Shown: positions 1 to 11,483, numbered from the stretch's first letter. The stretch is DNA of 64,000 nt from Terribacillus sp. DMT04 (GCF_019056395.1 NZ_CP077639.1:136001-200000); one strand, 5' to 3'. Numbers and translations are program-made. Notes: a model not told the origin generated them from the sequence alone.

Positions 1-2044
<2,044 letters not shown>

Positions 2045-2297
2045 AAAAACGAAAAGCGGAAAAGGCCGTTTAGAAACGTAAGGATAAGCAAGAGGCCGTA
2101 AAGGGGAATTTTCCCTTGGAGGGCTATTGCTTATACTGGAGTTTCTGGCCTTTGGAGCTGGATCTAGCTCAACGCAGCTAGACGTTAGTAAGTCAACGCC
2201 AAAGACCAAGCACTCCGGTGCTTGGCAGCGCATGAGATGTAAAAGCATGAAGTTTCTTATCTAGTTTTGAGGGTTCATTCAATTGAATCTTTGAATT
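2045..2297 (+). other. 23S-5S internal transcribed spacer, structured
   Basis: The spacer is about 250 nt and holds no gene or tRNA. It contains several strong hairpins: AAAGGCC near 2056 can pair with GGCCTTT near 2150, enclosing a TTGCTTAT pairing and a GGGGAA/TTTTCCC stem; TCTAGCT (2163-2169) pairs with AGCTAGA (2176-2182); and CCAAGCAC-TCCG-GTGCTTGG (2206-2225) is a perfect tetraloop hairpin. These are likely pre-rRNA processing and folding structures, a role inferred from position. Confidence 0.7.
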
Positions 2298-2411
2298 GTC
2301 TGGTGGTAATAGCGAAGAGGTCACACCTGTTCCCATGCCGAACACAGCAGTTAAGCTCTTCAGCGCCGATGGTAGTTGGGTTCGCCCTGCGAGAGTAGGA
2401 CGCTGCCAGGC
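2298..2411 (+). rRNA. rrf: 5S ribosomal RNA
   Basis: The sequence contains the conserved 5S blocks TAGCGAAGAGGTCACACC, CCGAACAC and AGTTAAGCTCTTCAGCGCC, and ends with GAGAGTAGGACGCTGCCAGG. The terminal helix pairs GTCTGGTGG at the start with CTGCCAGGC at the end, which sets the boundaries to within a base or two. It follows the 23S gene on the same strand and is followed at once by a terminator, so it is the last gene of this rrn operon as seen here. Confidence 0.97.
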
Positions 2412-2417
2412 AAGATG

Positions 2418-2463
2418 AAAAGCTCCCGATGAGTTAGTGACTAACTTATCGGGAGCTTTTTTG
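2418..2463 (+). terminator. rrn operon intrinsic terminator
   Basis: AAAGCTCCCGAT pairs with ATCGGGAGCTTT, extended inward by AGTTAGT/ACTAACT, and is followed by a T-run. This long hairpin ends the rRNA operon seven bases after 5S. Confidence 0.95.
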
Positions 2464-2547
2464 TGTTGCTTCTATACTTCCTGTAACATATGCTCATACT
2501 TATTAGTTAAATTTCATATACTTCATAGAGAAAGAAGGGAATCGGGA

Positions 2548-3243
2548 ATGGAACATTTATTTAATGATCAATCACTAACAGTAATGATGAAAATTATCAT
2601 AGCAGTGTTTCTCTCTGGTGCAATTGGCATGGAGCGAGGAATGGGAAATCACCATGCTGGTTTGCGTACGCATATCTTGGTTGGAGTAGGATCCTGCCTC
2701 ATGATGATTCTTTCCTTATATGGCTTTACAGCCTTTAGCGAGGAACATGGTTATGTACAATTTGATCCTGCTCGGATACCTTCCTATGTTATTAGCGGGA
2801 TAGGGTTCTTAGGTGCAGGTACAATTATTGTAAACGGTTCAACGGTTAAGGGGCTCACAACAGCAGCATCTGTCTGGACGGTAGCTGGACTGGGGTTAGT
2901 TATTGGGGCCGGTATGTATATGGAAGCCGTCTTTACAACTGTTCTCATTTTATTGATCTTAATCTTTCTAAATAACTTTGAAAAGATGTTTCTGGCGAAT
3001 AAAAAACAGAAAGCATACCAGCTTGAGATTGAGTTAGATAAAGACGAAACGGTTACACCAATTATGGAAGTATTGGAAAGCCATCATTTAGCGCTTGCAG
3101 ATATGAAAATGAAAAAGCAGCATGATGGTCGTAAAATGTTATATGTGGGGCTGGAAACGCGGCAAGCATTAAATGAAATGAAGCTCTTTGAGGAATTAAC
3201 AGACATACCTAATATCCGCACAGTTAGTACTGCGAAAAGTTAA
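2548..3243 (+). CDS. MgtC/SapB family membrane protein
   Basis: A 231-residue inner-membrane protein of the MgtC/SapB (YhiD) family. About five hydrophobic segments lie at residues 12-29, 41-62, 79-97, 105-123 and 125-143, with the family signatures GMERG (27-31) and GLTTAASVW (102-110). The last 80 residues form a soluble, charged tail like the ACT-like cytoplasmic domain of MgtC. Family members are linked to magnesium limitation and acid or intracellular survival, but their biochemical role is unsettled. An ATG at 2548 was chosen because AGAAGGGA lies 7 bases upstream; longer frames run back into the rrn terminator. It stands alone between the rRNA operon and the ctsR operon, with its own terminator. 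Confidence 0.9.
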   Translation: MEHLFNDQSLTVMMKIIIAVFLSGAIGMERGMGNHHAGLRTHILVGVGSCLMMILSLYGFTAFSEEHGYVQFDPARIPSYVISGIGFLGAGTIIVNGSTVKGLTTAASVWTVAGLGLVIGAGMYMEAVFTTVLILLILIFLNNFEKMFLANKKQKAYQLEIELDKDETVTPIMEVLESHHLALADMKMKKQHDGRKMLYVGLETRQALNEMKLFEELTDIPNIRTVSTAKS

Positions 3244-3267
3244 AACCCTTTTGAGGGTTTTTTTCTG
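3242..3267 (+). terminator. Terminator after mgtC-like gene
   Basis: AAACCC-TTTTGA-GGGTTT followed by a run of T, overlapping the stop codon. It separates the mgtC-like gene from the ctsR promoter. Confidence 0.85.
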
Positions 3268-3298
3268 TTATTCGAGGCTATGCTAGAAAGGAAGAGTT

Positions 3299-3352
3299 TT
3301 GCATTCCTTCTGCAAAGCGTATATAATAAAGTCAAAGATAGTCAAAGTCAAA
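3299..3352 (+). promoter_or_regulatory. Sigma-A promoter with CtsR operator for the ctsR-clpC operon
   Basis: A -35 TTGCAT (3299-3304) and -10 TATAAT (3322-3327) are separated by 17 bases. Immediately downstream AGTCAAA-GAT-AGTCAAA (3330-3346) matches the CtsR direct-repeat operator, and a third GTCAAA follows at 3347-3352. The operator would cover the transcription start, so bound CtsR should block initiation at low temperature and release on heat or protein stress. Confidence 0.92.
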
Positions 3353-3370
3353 AGAAGGGAGGCGGCATGA

Positions 3371-3829
3371 GTGAGCAACATATCTGACATAATCGAAGCA
3401 TACTTAAAGAACATTCTGCAATCTGCAGATGAACAGGAAGTGGAGATTAAGCGGAGTGAAGTAGCTAATCGTTTTCAGTGTGTGCCATCCCAAATTAATT
3501 ATGTTATCAAAACAAGATTCACTGTTGAAAAGGGCTATTTAGTTGAAAGTAAGCGCGGCGGCGGTGGTTATATACGTATTATTCGGGTAAAACACCATAC
3601 AGCAGCAAGTTTGATAGACGAAGTAATTGCTATGGTCCAACCACGCGTAGCACAGCAAACGGCCAACAGTGTGATTGAAAGGCTAGCAGAAGAGAAAATT
3701 CTGACAGAGCGAGAAGCGAAGATTATGTTACGAGCAACAAGCCGGGATACATTAGCCTTTCCGTTACCGCTTCGCGATGAGGTCAGGTCTCGTATCTTGG
3801 TATCAATGCTGACTGCTATCAAGTATTAG
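3371..3829 (+). CDS. ctsR: Transcriptional repressor CtsR
   Basis: The class III heat-shock repressor, 152 residues, usual length. It dimerises and binds heptad direct repeats such as the one overlapping its own promoter. The N-terminal winged helix-turn-helix ends in the glycine-rich wing KRGGGGYIRI (residues 61-70), the thermosensing loop that contacts DNA; Arg62 corresponds to a residue targeted by McsB arginine phosphorylation in relatives. The C-terminal half is the four-helix McsB/ClpC interaction domain. The GTG start at 3371 is favoured over the ATG at 3367 because GGGAGG (3357-3362) then sits 8 bases upstream and the protein begins SNISDII as in B. subtilis. First gene of the operon. 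Confidence 0.97.
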   Translation: MSNISDIIEAYLKNILQSADEQEVEIKRSEVANRFQCVPSQINYVIKTRFTVEKGYLVESKRGGGGYIRIIRVKHHTAASLIDEVIAMVQPRVAQQTANSVIERLAEEKILTEREAKIMLRATSRDTLAFPLPLRDEVRSRILVSMLTAIKY

Positions 3830-3850
3830 TCAGATAAGGAGGACGTCTTG

Positions 3851-4381
3851 ATGGAGTGCCAAGAATGTCATATAAGACCGGCAACCTTGCATTTGACAAA
3901 TGTCATTAACGGTCAGAAAACGGAGATGCACGTATGCGAACAATGTGCAAAAGAGAATGGATATGTATCGTATGGTCAAGAAGGATATTCTTTGCATAAC
4001 CTATTATCCGGCCTATTTCATATGAATCCTTCTACTATTCAAGATCATAAACAGTTCTCCCAATCGGCAACAGCTCTTGCTTGTCCGAAATGCGGGCTGA
4101 CTTATCATGAGTTCACTCGCGTAGGGAAATTTGGTTGTGCTTCCTGCTATGAAACTTTCGAGGATAACTTAAATCCGATATTTAGACGCGTACACAGCGG
4201 AAACACAAAGCATGAAGGCAAGATACCAAAGCGAATGGGAAGCGGTATTGAGAAAAAACGCAAGATTGCAGCTTACCGGGAATCCATGCAGGAATACATT
4301 CAGGCGGAAGAATTTGAGAAGGCAGCAGAAATCCGCGATAAAATCCGCCTTCTGGAACAGCAAGAAGAGGAGGAAAGCTGA
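3851..4381 (+). CDS. mcsA: McsA, activator of the protein arginine kinase McsB
   Basis: A 176-residue zinc protein that activates McsB and helps deliver substrates to ClpC. CxxC pairs lie at Cys3/6, 29/32, 78/81 and 96/99, consistent with two zinc-binding sites, and a UVR-type coiled segment spans about residues 136-171. A TTG three bases before the ATG could also start the frame, but the ATG at 3851 has the better distance (8 bases) from AAGGAGG and matches homologues. It follows ctsR by 21 bases and its stop overlaps the mcsB start by one base, implying translational coupling. Confidence 0.96.
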   Translation: MECQECHIRPATLHLTNVINGQKTEMHVCEQCAKENGYVSYGQEGYSLHNLLSGLFHMNPSTIQDHKQFSQSATALACPKCGLTYHEFTRVGKFGCASCYETFEDNLNPIFRRVHSGNTKHEGKIPKRMGSGIEKKRKIAAYRESMQEYIQAEEFEKAAEIRDKIRLLEQQEEEES

Positions 4382-5448
4382 TGTCGCTTGAGAATTTTAT
4401 GAGTGATGCAATTAGTCCGTGGATGAAAGAAAATGGACCTGACTGCGATATTGTCATGAGCAGCCGAATCCGTCTTGCTCGTAATTTCGAGAATCGTTCC
4501 TTTCCGCTCATCGCCAAAGCAGAGGAGTTAGATGACGTACTCGAGTTCTTTCAGGAGAATTATCAAGATACTGCTTTTGACCATCAGGGATCACTGCAGT
4601 TCATTCGTATAGCAGATCTCTCTCCGATAGAAAAGAAAGTACTTGTCGAAAAGCATCTGATTAGTCCGCATTTAGCAGAACATGCGGAAGAGGCAGGAGT
4701 TTTGCTTTCTGAGAGCGAACAAGTCTCTATTATGGTAAATGAGGAAGACCATCTGCGTATTCAGCTGTACTTGCCAGGCTTTCAACTGCAAAAAGCATTG
4801 AATAAAGCATTTGAAGTTGATGATTGGCTTGAGCAGAAAATAACCTATGCTTTCGATGAAGAAAGAGGTTACCTGACTACCTGTCCAACAAATGTTGGCA
4901 CGGGCCTTAGAGCTTCGGTTATGATGCACCTGCCTGCTCTTACGATGACGCACCAAATGAACCGCTTGACCCCAGCTATTAACCAGCTTGGTTTAGTTGT
5001 TCGCGGTATCTATGGGGAAGGAAGCGAAGCACAAGGCAATATCTATCAGATTTCTAACCAAATTACGCTAGGCAAATCAGAACAAGATATTGTAGAAGAT
5101 TTGGAGAGCGTAGTTAGTCAGCTGATTGAACAAGAGCGGCAGGCACGCGAGACATTAACGGAGGAACTGAGCATTCAGCTGGAGGATCGTATCTTTCGTT
5201 CCTATGGTACATTGCAGTACAGCCGGATTATTGAATCGAAGGAAGCTGCAACGTGTTTATCGGATGTTAGATTAGGTATCGATCTTGGGTATATAGAAGA
5301 TATGCCGCAATCTATACTTAATGAATTAATGGTTTTGATTCAGCCAGGCTTCCTGCAGCGTTATGCGAAGAGAAGCTTATCTGGCAGAGAAAGAGATGTA
5401 TTACGTGCATCCCTTATTAGGGAAAGGATGCACTTAGAAAATAACTGA
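4381..5448 (+). CDS. mcsB: Protein arginine kinase McsB
   Basis: A 355-residue phosphagen-kinase homologue that phosphorylates arginines on proteins, marking them for ClpCP degradation and inactivating CtsR. The conserved SSRIRLARN nucleotide-binding motif is at residues 27-35, the acidic NEEDHLR segment is at about 120-126, and the guanido-kinase active-site stretch [12 protein letters not shown] contains Cys168. The C-terminal domain holds the phospho-arginine-binding region. Length and motifs are complete, so it should be active. Start overlaps the mcsA stop (TGATG). Confidence 0.97.
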   Translation: MSLENFMSDAISPWMKENGPDCDIVMSSRIRLARNFENRSFPLIAKAEELDDVLEFFQENYQDTAFDHQGSLQFIRIADLSPIEKKVLVEKHLISPHLAEHAEEAGVLLSESEQVSIMVNEEDHLRIQLYLPGFQLQKALNKAFEVDDWLEQKITYAFDEERGYLTTCPTNVGTGLRASVMMHLPALTMTHQMNRLTPAINQLGLVVRGIYGEGSEAQGNIYQISNQITLGKSEQDIVEDLESVVSQLIEQERQARETLTEELSIQLEDRIFRSYGTLQYSRIIESKEAATCLSDVRLGIDLGYIEDMPQSILNELMVLIQPGFLQRYAKRSLSGRERDVLRASLIRERMHLENN

Positions 5449-5470
5449 GTGACCAAGGAGGAAATTTCCT

Positions 5471-7900
5471 ATGATGTTTGGACGCTTCACTGAAAGAGCA
5501 CAGAAAGTCCTTGCGCTGGCACAAGAAGAAGCAGTGCGCCTAGGACATAACAATATCGGGACAGAGCACATCTTATTAGGGCTAGTAAGCGAAGGAGAAG
5601 GAATCGCTGCTAAGGCACTGTCTACTTTAGGATTAGAAACAGAGCGTATTCAAGAAGAGGTGGAGCAGCTAATCGGCCGCGGCCAGAAGATTACGGGTAC
5701 ACCTTACTACACGCCGCGGGCAAAGAAGGTAATTGAACTTTCCTTAGATGAGGCTAGAAAACTAGGACATTCCTATGTCGGAACAGAACATATCCTTCTC
5801 GGTTTGATTCGTGAGGGTGAAGGTGTTGCGGCTCGTGTATTGAATAACCTAGGTGTCAGCTTGAATAAAGCCCGTCAGCAAGTGTTGCAGCTCTTAGGAA
5901 GTAATGAATCATCTGCTGGCAAGCAGCGCGGTGGTCAGTCTGCAAGAGCGAATACGCCTACACTTGATTCTTTGGCACGAGACCTTACTGCAATTGCAAA
6001 AGAAGGCAATATCGATCCGGTTATCGGCCGCGAAAAAGAAATTGAGCGTGTTATCCAAGTTCTTAGCCGCCGGACAAAAAATAATCCTGTTTTAATCGGA
6101 GAGCCAGGTGTCGGTAAAACAGCCGTTGCTGAAGGACTGGCACAGCAAATCATTAATAACGAAGTACCAGAGATTCTCCGAGACAAGCGTGTAATGACGC
6201 TTGATATGGGTACGGTTGTAGCAGGTACTAAATATCGCGGAGAATTCGAGGATCGCTTGAAGAAAGTAATGGAGGAGATCCGCCAAGCGGGGAATATTAT
6301 CCTCTTCATCGATGAACTGCATACACTAATTGGAGCAGGCGGGGCAGAAGGAGCGATTGATGCTTCCAACATCCTGAAGCCTTCCTTGGCTCGCGGAGAA
6401 TTGCAGTGTATTGGTGCTACTACTTTAGATGAGTACCGTAAATATATCGAAAAAGATGCTGCGTTGGAACGACGCTTCCAGCCGATTCAAGTAGATGAGC
6501 CATCTGTTGAAGAATCCATTCAGATTTTAACTGGCTTACGTGACCGCTATGAAGCGCATCACCGTGTAACAATTACAGATGAGGCCATTCGAGCAGCAGC
6601 AGAATTTTCCGATCGTTATATTACAGATCGTTTCCTTCCGGATAAAGCAATTGACTTAATTGATGAAGCAGGTTCGAAAGTACGCCTTCGTTCTTATACA
6701 GCACCGCCGAATTTGAAAGAGCTTGAGCAGAAGTTAGAAGAGGTTCGCAAAGAGAAAGATGCAGCTGTACAAAGCCAGGAATTTGAAAAAGCTGCTTCCT
6801 TGCGTGATACAGAGCAGCGTCTACGTGATCAGCTGGATGAGACAAAGGATCAATGGAAAGAAAAGCAAGGACAGGAAAGCAGTGAAGTCACAGTGGAAGA
6901 TATCGCTTCTGTTGTTTCTATCTGGACAGGTGTTCCTGTAGCAAGGCTGACGAAGGATGAATCAGAGCGATTGCTTAATATGGAGCAAACACTCCATGGA
7001 CGTGTAATTGGCCAGGAAGAAGCTGTCTTGGCAATTTCTAAAGCAATTCGCCGTGCAAGAGCTGGACTGAAAGATCCGAAACGTCCTATCGGTTCCTTTA
7101 TCTTCCTTGGCCCAACGGGTGTCGGGAAAACGGAATTGGCACGTGCACTGGCAGATACAATGTTCGGTGATGAAGATGCTATGATTCGTATCGACATGTC
7201 TGAGTATATGGAGCGTCATTCCACTGCACGTTTGGTTGGTTCTCCTCCAGGCTATGTAGGCTATGAAGAAGGCGGACAGCTTACTGAGAAGGTACGCCGT
7301 AAACCTTATTCTGTTGTTTTGCTTGATGAAGTTGAAAAAGCACATCCAGAAGTATTCAATATCCTGCTTCAAGTGCTGGAAGATGGTCGATTGACTGATT
7401 CCAAAGGGCGTCTGGTAGATTTCCGTAATACGGTATTGATCATGACATCCAATGTTGGTGCAAGTGAATTGAAACGCAGCAGATCACTTGGATTCGCAAT
7501 GGACGAAGCAGATTCAAACTTTAAAGATATGAAAGCTAAAGTTACAGAGGAACTGAAAAAAGCTTTCCGTCCAGAGTTTCTTAACCGTATTGATGAAACA
7601 ATCGTGTTCCATCCGCTTGAGAAGAAGCACATGAAGGACATTGTGACATTGATGACAGAGCAGCTTAAGAAACGTCTGGCGCAGCAGGAGATTGAATTCA
7701 CACTCACTGATGCTGTTATCGAGAAGATTGCTAATGAAGGGTTTGATCCGGAATATGGCGCCAGACCGCTCCGCCGGGCAATCCAAAAGCATATAGAGGA
7801 TCTGTTATCGGAAGAGTTGCTGCGTGAGAATATCAGCATGGGTCAACAAGTGAATATTGATGTAGATAAAGACGGTAAGTATGTCGTAACAGGCAAATAA
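5471..7900 (+). CDS. clpC: ATP-dependent Clp protease ATP-binding subunit ClpC
   Basis: An 809-residue HSP100 unfoldase that feeds proteins, including McsB-phosphorylated ones, to ClpP. Two Clp-N repeats occupy residues 1-145; AAA module 1 has Walker A GEPGVGKT (210-217) and Walker B ending in DE (281-282); a UVR-containing middle domain lies near 410-480, where the MecA and McsB adaptors act; AAA module 2 has Walker A GPTGVGKT near 545. The start ATG-ATG at 5471 has AAGGAGGA 8 bases upstream and gives MMFGRFTE as in relatives. Last gene of the CtsR operon, followed by a terminator. Confidence 0.98.
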   Translation: MMFGRFTERAQKVLALAQEEAVRLGHNNIGTEHILLGLVSEGEGIAAKALSTLGLETERIQEEVEQLIGRGQKITGTPYYTPRAKKVIELSLDEARKLGHSYVGTEHILLGLIREGEGVAARVLNNLGVSLNKARQQVLQLLGSNESSAGKQRGGQSARANTPTLDSLARDLTAIAKEGNIDPVIGREKEIERVIQVLSRRTKNNPVLIGEPGVGKTAVAEGLAQQIINNEVPEILRDKRVMTLDMGTVVAGTKYRGEFEDRLKKVMEEIRQAGNIILFIDELHTLIGAGGAEGAIDASNILKPSLARGELQCIGATTLDEYRKYIEKDAALERRFQPIQVDEPSVEESIQILTGLRDRYEAHHRVTITDEAIRAAAEFSDRYITDRFLPDKAIDLIDEAGSKVRLRSYTAPPNLKELEQKLEEVRKEKDAAVQSQEFEKAASLRDTEQRLRDQLDETKDQWKEKQGQESSEVTVEDIASVVSIWTGVPVARLTKDESERLLNMEQTLHGRVIGQEEAVLAISKAIRRARAGLKDPKRPIGSFIFLGPTGVGKTELARALADTMFGDEDAMIRIDMSEYMERHSTARLVGSPPGYVGYEEGGQLTEKVRRKPYSVVLLDEVEKAHPEVFNILLQVLEDGRLTDSKGRLVDFRNTVLIMTSNVGASELKRSRSLGFAMDEADSNFKDMKAKVTEELKKAFRPEFLNRIDETIVFHPLEKKHMKDIVTLMTEQLKKRLAQQEIEFTLTDAVIEKIANEGFDPEYGARPLRRAIQKHIEDLLSEELLRENISMGQQVNIDVDKDGKYVVTGK

Positions 7901-7905
7901 TGAAT

Positions 7906-7935
7906 AGGGAGGTGTTTTTCGCCTCCCTTTTTTAT
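7906..7935 (+). terminator. Terminator of the ctsR-clpC operon
   Basis: GGGAGGTG pairs with CGCCTCCC (one G-T) around a TTTTT loop, followed by TTTTTTAT. It isolates the heat-shock operon from radA. Confidence 0.9.
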
Positions 7936-7983
7936 TTTATTGTGTAATTATTTCTATAATATATAATTTGATTGATATATTTC

Positions 7984-8010
7984 TGTAACTTTTGTGCCGT
8001 AATTATCGTA
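7984..8010 (+). promoter_or_regulatory. Candidate ECF-sigma (SigM-like) promoter for radA
   Basis: TGTAAC (7984-7989) and CGTA (8007-8010) are separated by 17 bases. This resembles the ECF-sigma pattern TGAAAC-N16/17-CGT(C/A). In B. subtilis the radA region is in the SigM cell-envelope stress regulon. A start about seven bases further on would leave only the TTG at 8039 usable for radA. A weaker sigma-A candidate, TTGTGT (7940-7945)-16-TATAAT (7962-7967), lies upstream. Confidence 0.6.
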
Positions 8011-8038
8011 TAAAATGATGAAGAAGGATTTGATAGGC

Positions 8039-9415
8039 TTGGCAAAACGTAAGACAAAGTATGTATGTCAGGAATGTGGATATGAATCAGCGAAATGGAT
8101 GGGTAAATGTCCGAGCTGCGGGAATTGGAATACATTTACCGAGGAAGTTGTAACTCCAGCGGGCGGCGGTGCATTTCGGCATTCCGCTGCGTCATCTACA
8201 GCGGCAAAGCCGCAATCTATTACAGCAATTCATTCCGAAAAGGAACCGCGAGTTACGACAAACTTGCCGGAATTTAACCGGGTCCTTGGAGGCGGAATTG
8301 TTCCAGGGTCACTTGTGTTAGTCGGCGGAGATCCTGGTATCGGAAAATCCACATTGCTTCTGCAAGTGAGTGCACAGCTGGCGGAGAAGGAATTGCGTGT
8401 TCTGTATATATCGGGTGAGGAATCGGCTCGCCAGACGAAGCTGCGGGCCGATCGGCTTGGGGTGAAGGCGGATGAGCTGTATGTTCTGTCTGAGACAAAC
8501 CTTCAGGATATTGTTCGGCATATTGAGGAGATAAAGCCTGCTTTCGTTGTTGTCGATTCTATCCAAACGGTGTATCGAGAAGAAGTGACAAGTGCACCGG
8601 GAAGTGTGTCTCAAGTGCGGGAATCAACGAGTGAGCTGATGCGCGTCGCGAAAACGAACGGTATACCAATCTTTCTTGTTGGCCATGTGACCAAGGAAGG
8701 TGCTATTGCAGGTCCGAGACTGCTAGAGCATATGGTAGATGCAGTACTTTACTTCGAAGGAGAGCGTCACCATACATTCCGGATATTGCGCAGTGTAAAA
8801 AACAGGTTTGGAAGCACGAATGAAATGGGTATCTTCGAGATGAAAGAAGAGGGCCTTCGTGAAGTTACGAATCCTTCTGAGATCTTCTTAGAAGAGCGGT
8901 CGCAAGGAGCGGCGGGTTCTACTGTTGTAGCATCGATGGAAGGAACGCGACCTGTCCTTGTTGAGATTCAGGCACTCATCTCACCTACTAGTTTTGGTAA
9001 CCCTCGCCGAATGGCTACCGGTACCGATCATAACCGTGTGCCATTGCTAATGGCGGTGCTTGAGAAGCGGGTTGGTCTTATGCTTCAAAATCAAGATGCT
9101 TATGTGAAAGTTGCCGGCGGAATGCGTCTGGATGAACCTGCTATTGATTTAGCTGTGGCGGCGAGCATTGCATCCAGTTTTAAGGACAAGCCAACTAAGC
9201 CGGATGATGTAATGATTGGAGAAGTAGGTTTGACTGGAGAGGTTAGGCGTGTTTCCCGAATTGAACAGCGTGTGCAAGAAGCAGCTAAGCTTGGGTTTAA
9301 GCGTGCTATAGTGCCTAAGAAGAATTTGGATGGCTGGACAACACCGTCAGGGATTAAAGTTGTCGGTGTGAACTCTGTAAGTGAAGCATTGCGAATTGTC
9401 CTGGGAGAGGATTAA
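8039..9415 (+). CDS. radA: DNA repair protein RadA (Sms), branch-migration ATPase/helicase
   Basis: A 458-residue RecA-like ATPase that processes recombination intermediates. A zinc finger uses Cys10, 13, 24 and 27; Walker [10 protein letters not shown] spans 96-104; the RadA-specific KNRFG motif lies near 255; the C-terminal third is the Lon-protease-like scaffold that assembles the hexamer. The start is the TTG at 8039: AAGAAGGA (8021-8028) precedes it, it gives [14 protein letters not shown], and the length equals that of B. subtilis RadA. In-frame ATGs at 8015 and 8018 lack a ribosome binding site. disA, usually next, is missing here. Confidence 0.95.
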   Translation: MAKRKTKYVCQECGYESAKWMGKCPSCGNWNTFTEEVVTPAGGGAFRHSAASSTAAKPQSITAIHSEKEPRVTTNLPEFNRVLGGGIVPGSLVLVGGDPGIGKSTLLLQVSAQLAEKELRVLYISGEESARQTKLRADRLGVKADELYVLSETNLQDIVRHIEEIKPAFVVVDSIQTVYREEVTSAPGSVSQVRESTSELMRVAKTNGIPIFLVGHVTKEGAIAGPRLLEHMVDAVLYFEGERHHTFRILRSVKNRFGSTNEMGIFEMKEEGLREVTNPSEIFLEERSQGAAGSTVVASMEGTRPVLVEIQALISPTSFGNPRRMATGTDHNRVPLLMAVLEKRVGLMLQNQDAYVKVAGGMRLDEPAIDLAVAASIASSFKDKPTKPDDVMIGEVGLTGEVRRVSRIEQRVQEAAKLGFKRAIVPKKNLDGWTTPSGIKVVGVNSVSEALRIVLGED

Positions 9416-9440
9416 CCTCTCCTTATTCTGAAATATTTTT

Positions 9441-9470
9441 TTGACATATTCGCTATAACTATGCTACTAT
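9441..9470 (+). promoter_or_regulatory. Sigma-A promoter for yacL
   Basis: TTGACA (9441-9446) and TACTAT (9465-9470), 18-base spacing, lie between radA and yacL where disA sits in relatives. The 5' UTR would be about 110 nt. Confidence 0.75.
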
Positions 9471-9588
9471 GTAATGTTTCCTAAATTGACGGAAACGCTA
9501 AAACATGCTACCGTTAAACTGCAATTATTTATTTTTACGTCTAATATATTTTATTTCAGGTAATACTTTCTGTTAGGAGGTGACAGTA

Positions 9589-10698
9589 ATGTTAAAGCGT
9601 ATCGTGCAATTATTTATTATCGTTGCAGGTGGTATGATCGGATTCATCTATATCCCTAATCTTATGGATTTAGTGAACACAGCCAATATCGGTTGGCTTG
9701 ATTCTCCGATTGTAGGTTTAATTGGCGGAGCTATTCTATTATTCTTATTACTGTTCTGGGTGGTTGACTATATTGTCGGATTCATCCATTGGGTGGAGGA
9801 CTCACTCGTTAAAACGCCGGCAGCTGATTTGTTCTTTGGCAGCGTTGGTCTCATCATTGGATTGGTCGTCGCGTACCTAATTACAATACCTATTCGAGGT
9901 ATTAATTTTGTACTGGTTTCGGAAGTATTGCCGCTATTCGTTACAATATTCCTTGGCTATATTGGGTTCCAAGTCGGTTTCAAACGCCGGGATGAGTTCC
10001 TCAATATGATGACTTTGCCGAAGAAAGATAGGAAGAAGGCAGCGGATGAGATAGACGAGCGGGATGATAAAGAGGCAGCAATCCAGCCTAAATCTAAATT
10101 GCTGGATACAAGTGTTATCATTGACGGTCGTATCGCGGATATTTGTGAAACGAATTTCTTGGAAGGTACAATTGTCATCCCACAGTTTGTTCTGAATGAA
10201 CTGCAGCATATTGCAGATTCGTCTGATGCATTGAAACGAAACCGCGGCCGCCGCGGATTGGATGTCTTGAATCGAATCCAAAAAGAAATGCCGGGCGTGC
10301 AGGTGGAATTTTACGAAGGTGATTTCGAGGATATCCCCGAAGTAGATTCTAAGCTAGTGAAATTGGCTAAAGTACTAAATGGTATTGTCGTGACAAATGA
10401 TTTTAACTTGAATAAAGTGTGTGAGTTCCAAAATGTTCCGGTACTGAATATTAATGACTTGGCCAATGCGGTGAAGCCGGTAGTCATTCCGGGTGAGGAA
10501 CTGACAGTCCAAGTAATTAAGGATGGTAAAGAGCATAATCAAGGTGTTGCGTACTTGGATGATGGTACGATGATTGTTGTCGAAGAAGGTAAGAATTATA
10601 TCGGCAAGACAATTGAAGTGCTAATTACGAGTGTCTTGCAGACATCTGCGGGCAGAATGATCTTTGCGAAGCCGAAATTACTTGAAAAAGCATTGTAA
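9589..10698 (+). CDS. yacL: PIN/TRAM domain membrane protein YacL
   Basis: A 369-residue protein with four predicted transmembrane segments (about residues 4-22, 40-60, 81-101 and 106-126), a charged linker and a cytoplasmic PIN nuclease-like domain beginning LLDTSVIIDGRIADI, with acidic residues Asp173 and Asp179 at the expected metal-site positions. A TRAM-like RNA-binding segment follows near the C-terminus. Its function is not established; the architecture suggests a membrane-anchored RNase. The ATG at 9589 is 8 bases from TTAGGAGG; an in-frame GTG at 9580 overlaps that site and is rejected. Confidence 0.93.
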   Translation: MLKRIVQLFIIVAGGMIGFIYIPNLMDLVNTANIGWLDSPIVGLIGGAILLFLLLFWVVDYIVGFIHWVEDSLVKTPAADLFFGSVGLIIGLVVAYLITIPIRGINFVLVSEVLPLFVTIFLGYIGFQVGFKRRDEFLNMMTLPKKDRKKAADEIDERDDKEAAIQPKSKLLDTSVIIDGRIADICETNFLEGTIVIPQFVLNELQHIADSSDALKRNRGRRGLDVLNRIQKEMPGVQVEFYEGDFEDIPEVDSKLVKLAKVLNGIVVTNDFNLNKVCEFQNVPVLNINDLANAVKPVVIPGEELTVQVIKDGKEHNQGVAYLDDGTMIVVEEGKNYIGKTIEVLITSVLQTSAGRMIFAKPKLLEKAL

Positions 10699-10722
10699 AA
10701 AAGTATAACATGATAGAAGTAG

Positions 10723-10759
10723 ACAAAAGTGATAACATGGGATGTTATCGCTTTTGTTT
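10723..10759 (+). terminator. Long hairpin between yacL and ispD, possible attenuator
   Basis: ACAAAAGTGATAACAT pairs with ATGTTATCGCTTTTGT (one G-T) around a three-base loop. The tail is only TTTGG, so termination may be partial; it could also be a processing or mRNA-stability element. Confidence 0.5.
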
Positions 10760-10790
10760 GGATTCGACATAATATAAGGCGGTAAAGTAG

Positions 10791-11468
10791 ATGTATTATC
10801 AAGCTATCGTGTTAGCTGCCGGGCAAGGAAAACGTATGCAGGCAGGCCATAATAAACAATTCCTCTCAATTGGGCAGAAGCCGCTCATTGTGCACACGCT
10901 GACGGTTTTCGACAAGGATCCTTGGTGTGAATCAATTACACTTGTTGTCAGTAAAGCTGATAAGGAGTTGATGGCAGAGGTGCTTACATCGCAGAAATGG
11001 GCCACAGCTATCCATATGACTTATGGCGGAAGTGAGCGACAAGAGAGTGTCTTAATGGGGCTGGAAGCTCTGCCTAAAAATAATGGTATGGTTTTCATAC
11101 ACGATGGTGCGCGTCCGTTTGTCACAGTTGAAAGGCTCCATGCACTCGCTGAGGCTTGTCAGCAGCATCAAGCTGCCTTGCTGGCAGTACCAGTGACGGA
11201 TACGATTAAAGTTCGAAGGGGAAACCGACTAGAGACGATGGACCGTGGGTTATTGTGGGCTGCACAAACACCGCAAGCCTTTGATTATCAGTTGATTTAT
11301 GATGCGCACGTAACGGCAAAAGCAGATGGTGTACTTGGAACAGATGATGCTTCACTGGTAGAACGTCTCGAGCGTGATGTATTCATCGTAGAAGGCAGCT
11401 ATGATAATATAAAGCTGACAACGCCTGAAGATTTATATAAAGCAGAAGCTTACTTAAATGGTAAATAA
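10791..11468 (+). CDS. ispD: 2-C-methyl-D-erythritol 4-phosphate cytidylyltransferase IspD
   Basis: A 225-residue MEP-pathway enzyme joining MEP and CTP to give CDP-methylerythritol. The nucleotide-binding signature LAAGQGKRM lies at residues 8-16, HDGARPF near 105 is the conserved substrate loop, and TPQAF near 165 is typical. The start ATG has AAGGCGG 8 bases upstream. ispF follows 15 bases after the stop, so the two steps of isoprenoid precursor synthesis are co-transcribed. Confidence 0.96.
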   Translation: MYYQAIVLAAGQGKRMQAGHNKQFLSIGQKPLIVHTLTVFDKDPWCESITLVVSKADKELMAEVLTSQKWATAIHMTYGGSERQESVLMGLEALPKNNGMVFIHDGARPFVTVERLHALAEACQQHQAALLAVPVTDTIKVRRGNRLETMDRGLLWAAQTPQAFDYQLIYDAHVTAKADGVLGTDDASLVERLERDVFIVEGSYDNIKLTTPEDLYKAEAYLNGK

Positions 11469-11483
11469 AGCGAGGGTCACATA

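Noticed and set aside
2437-2547. N-terminal extension of the mgtC-like gene into the rrn terminator
   Set aside because: The extension would begin inside the terminator hairpin and lacks a ribosome binding site; 2548 has a good one.
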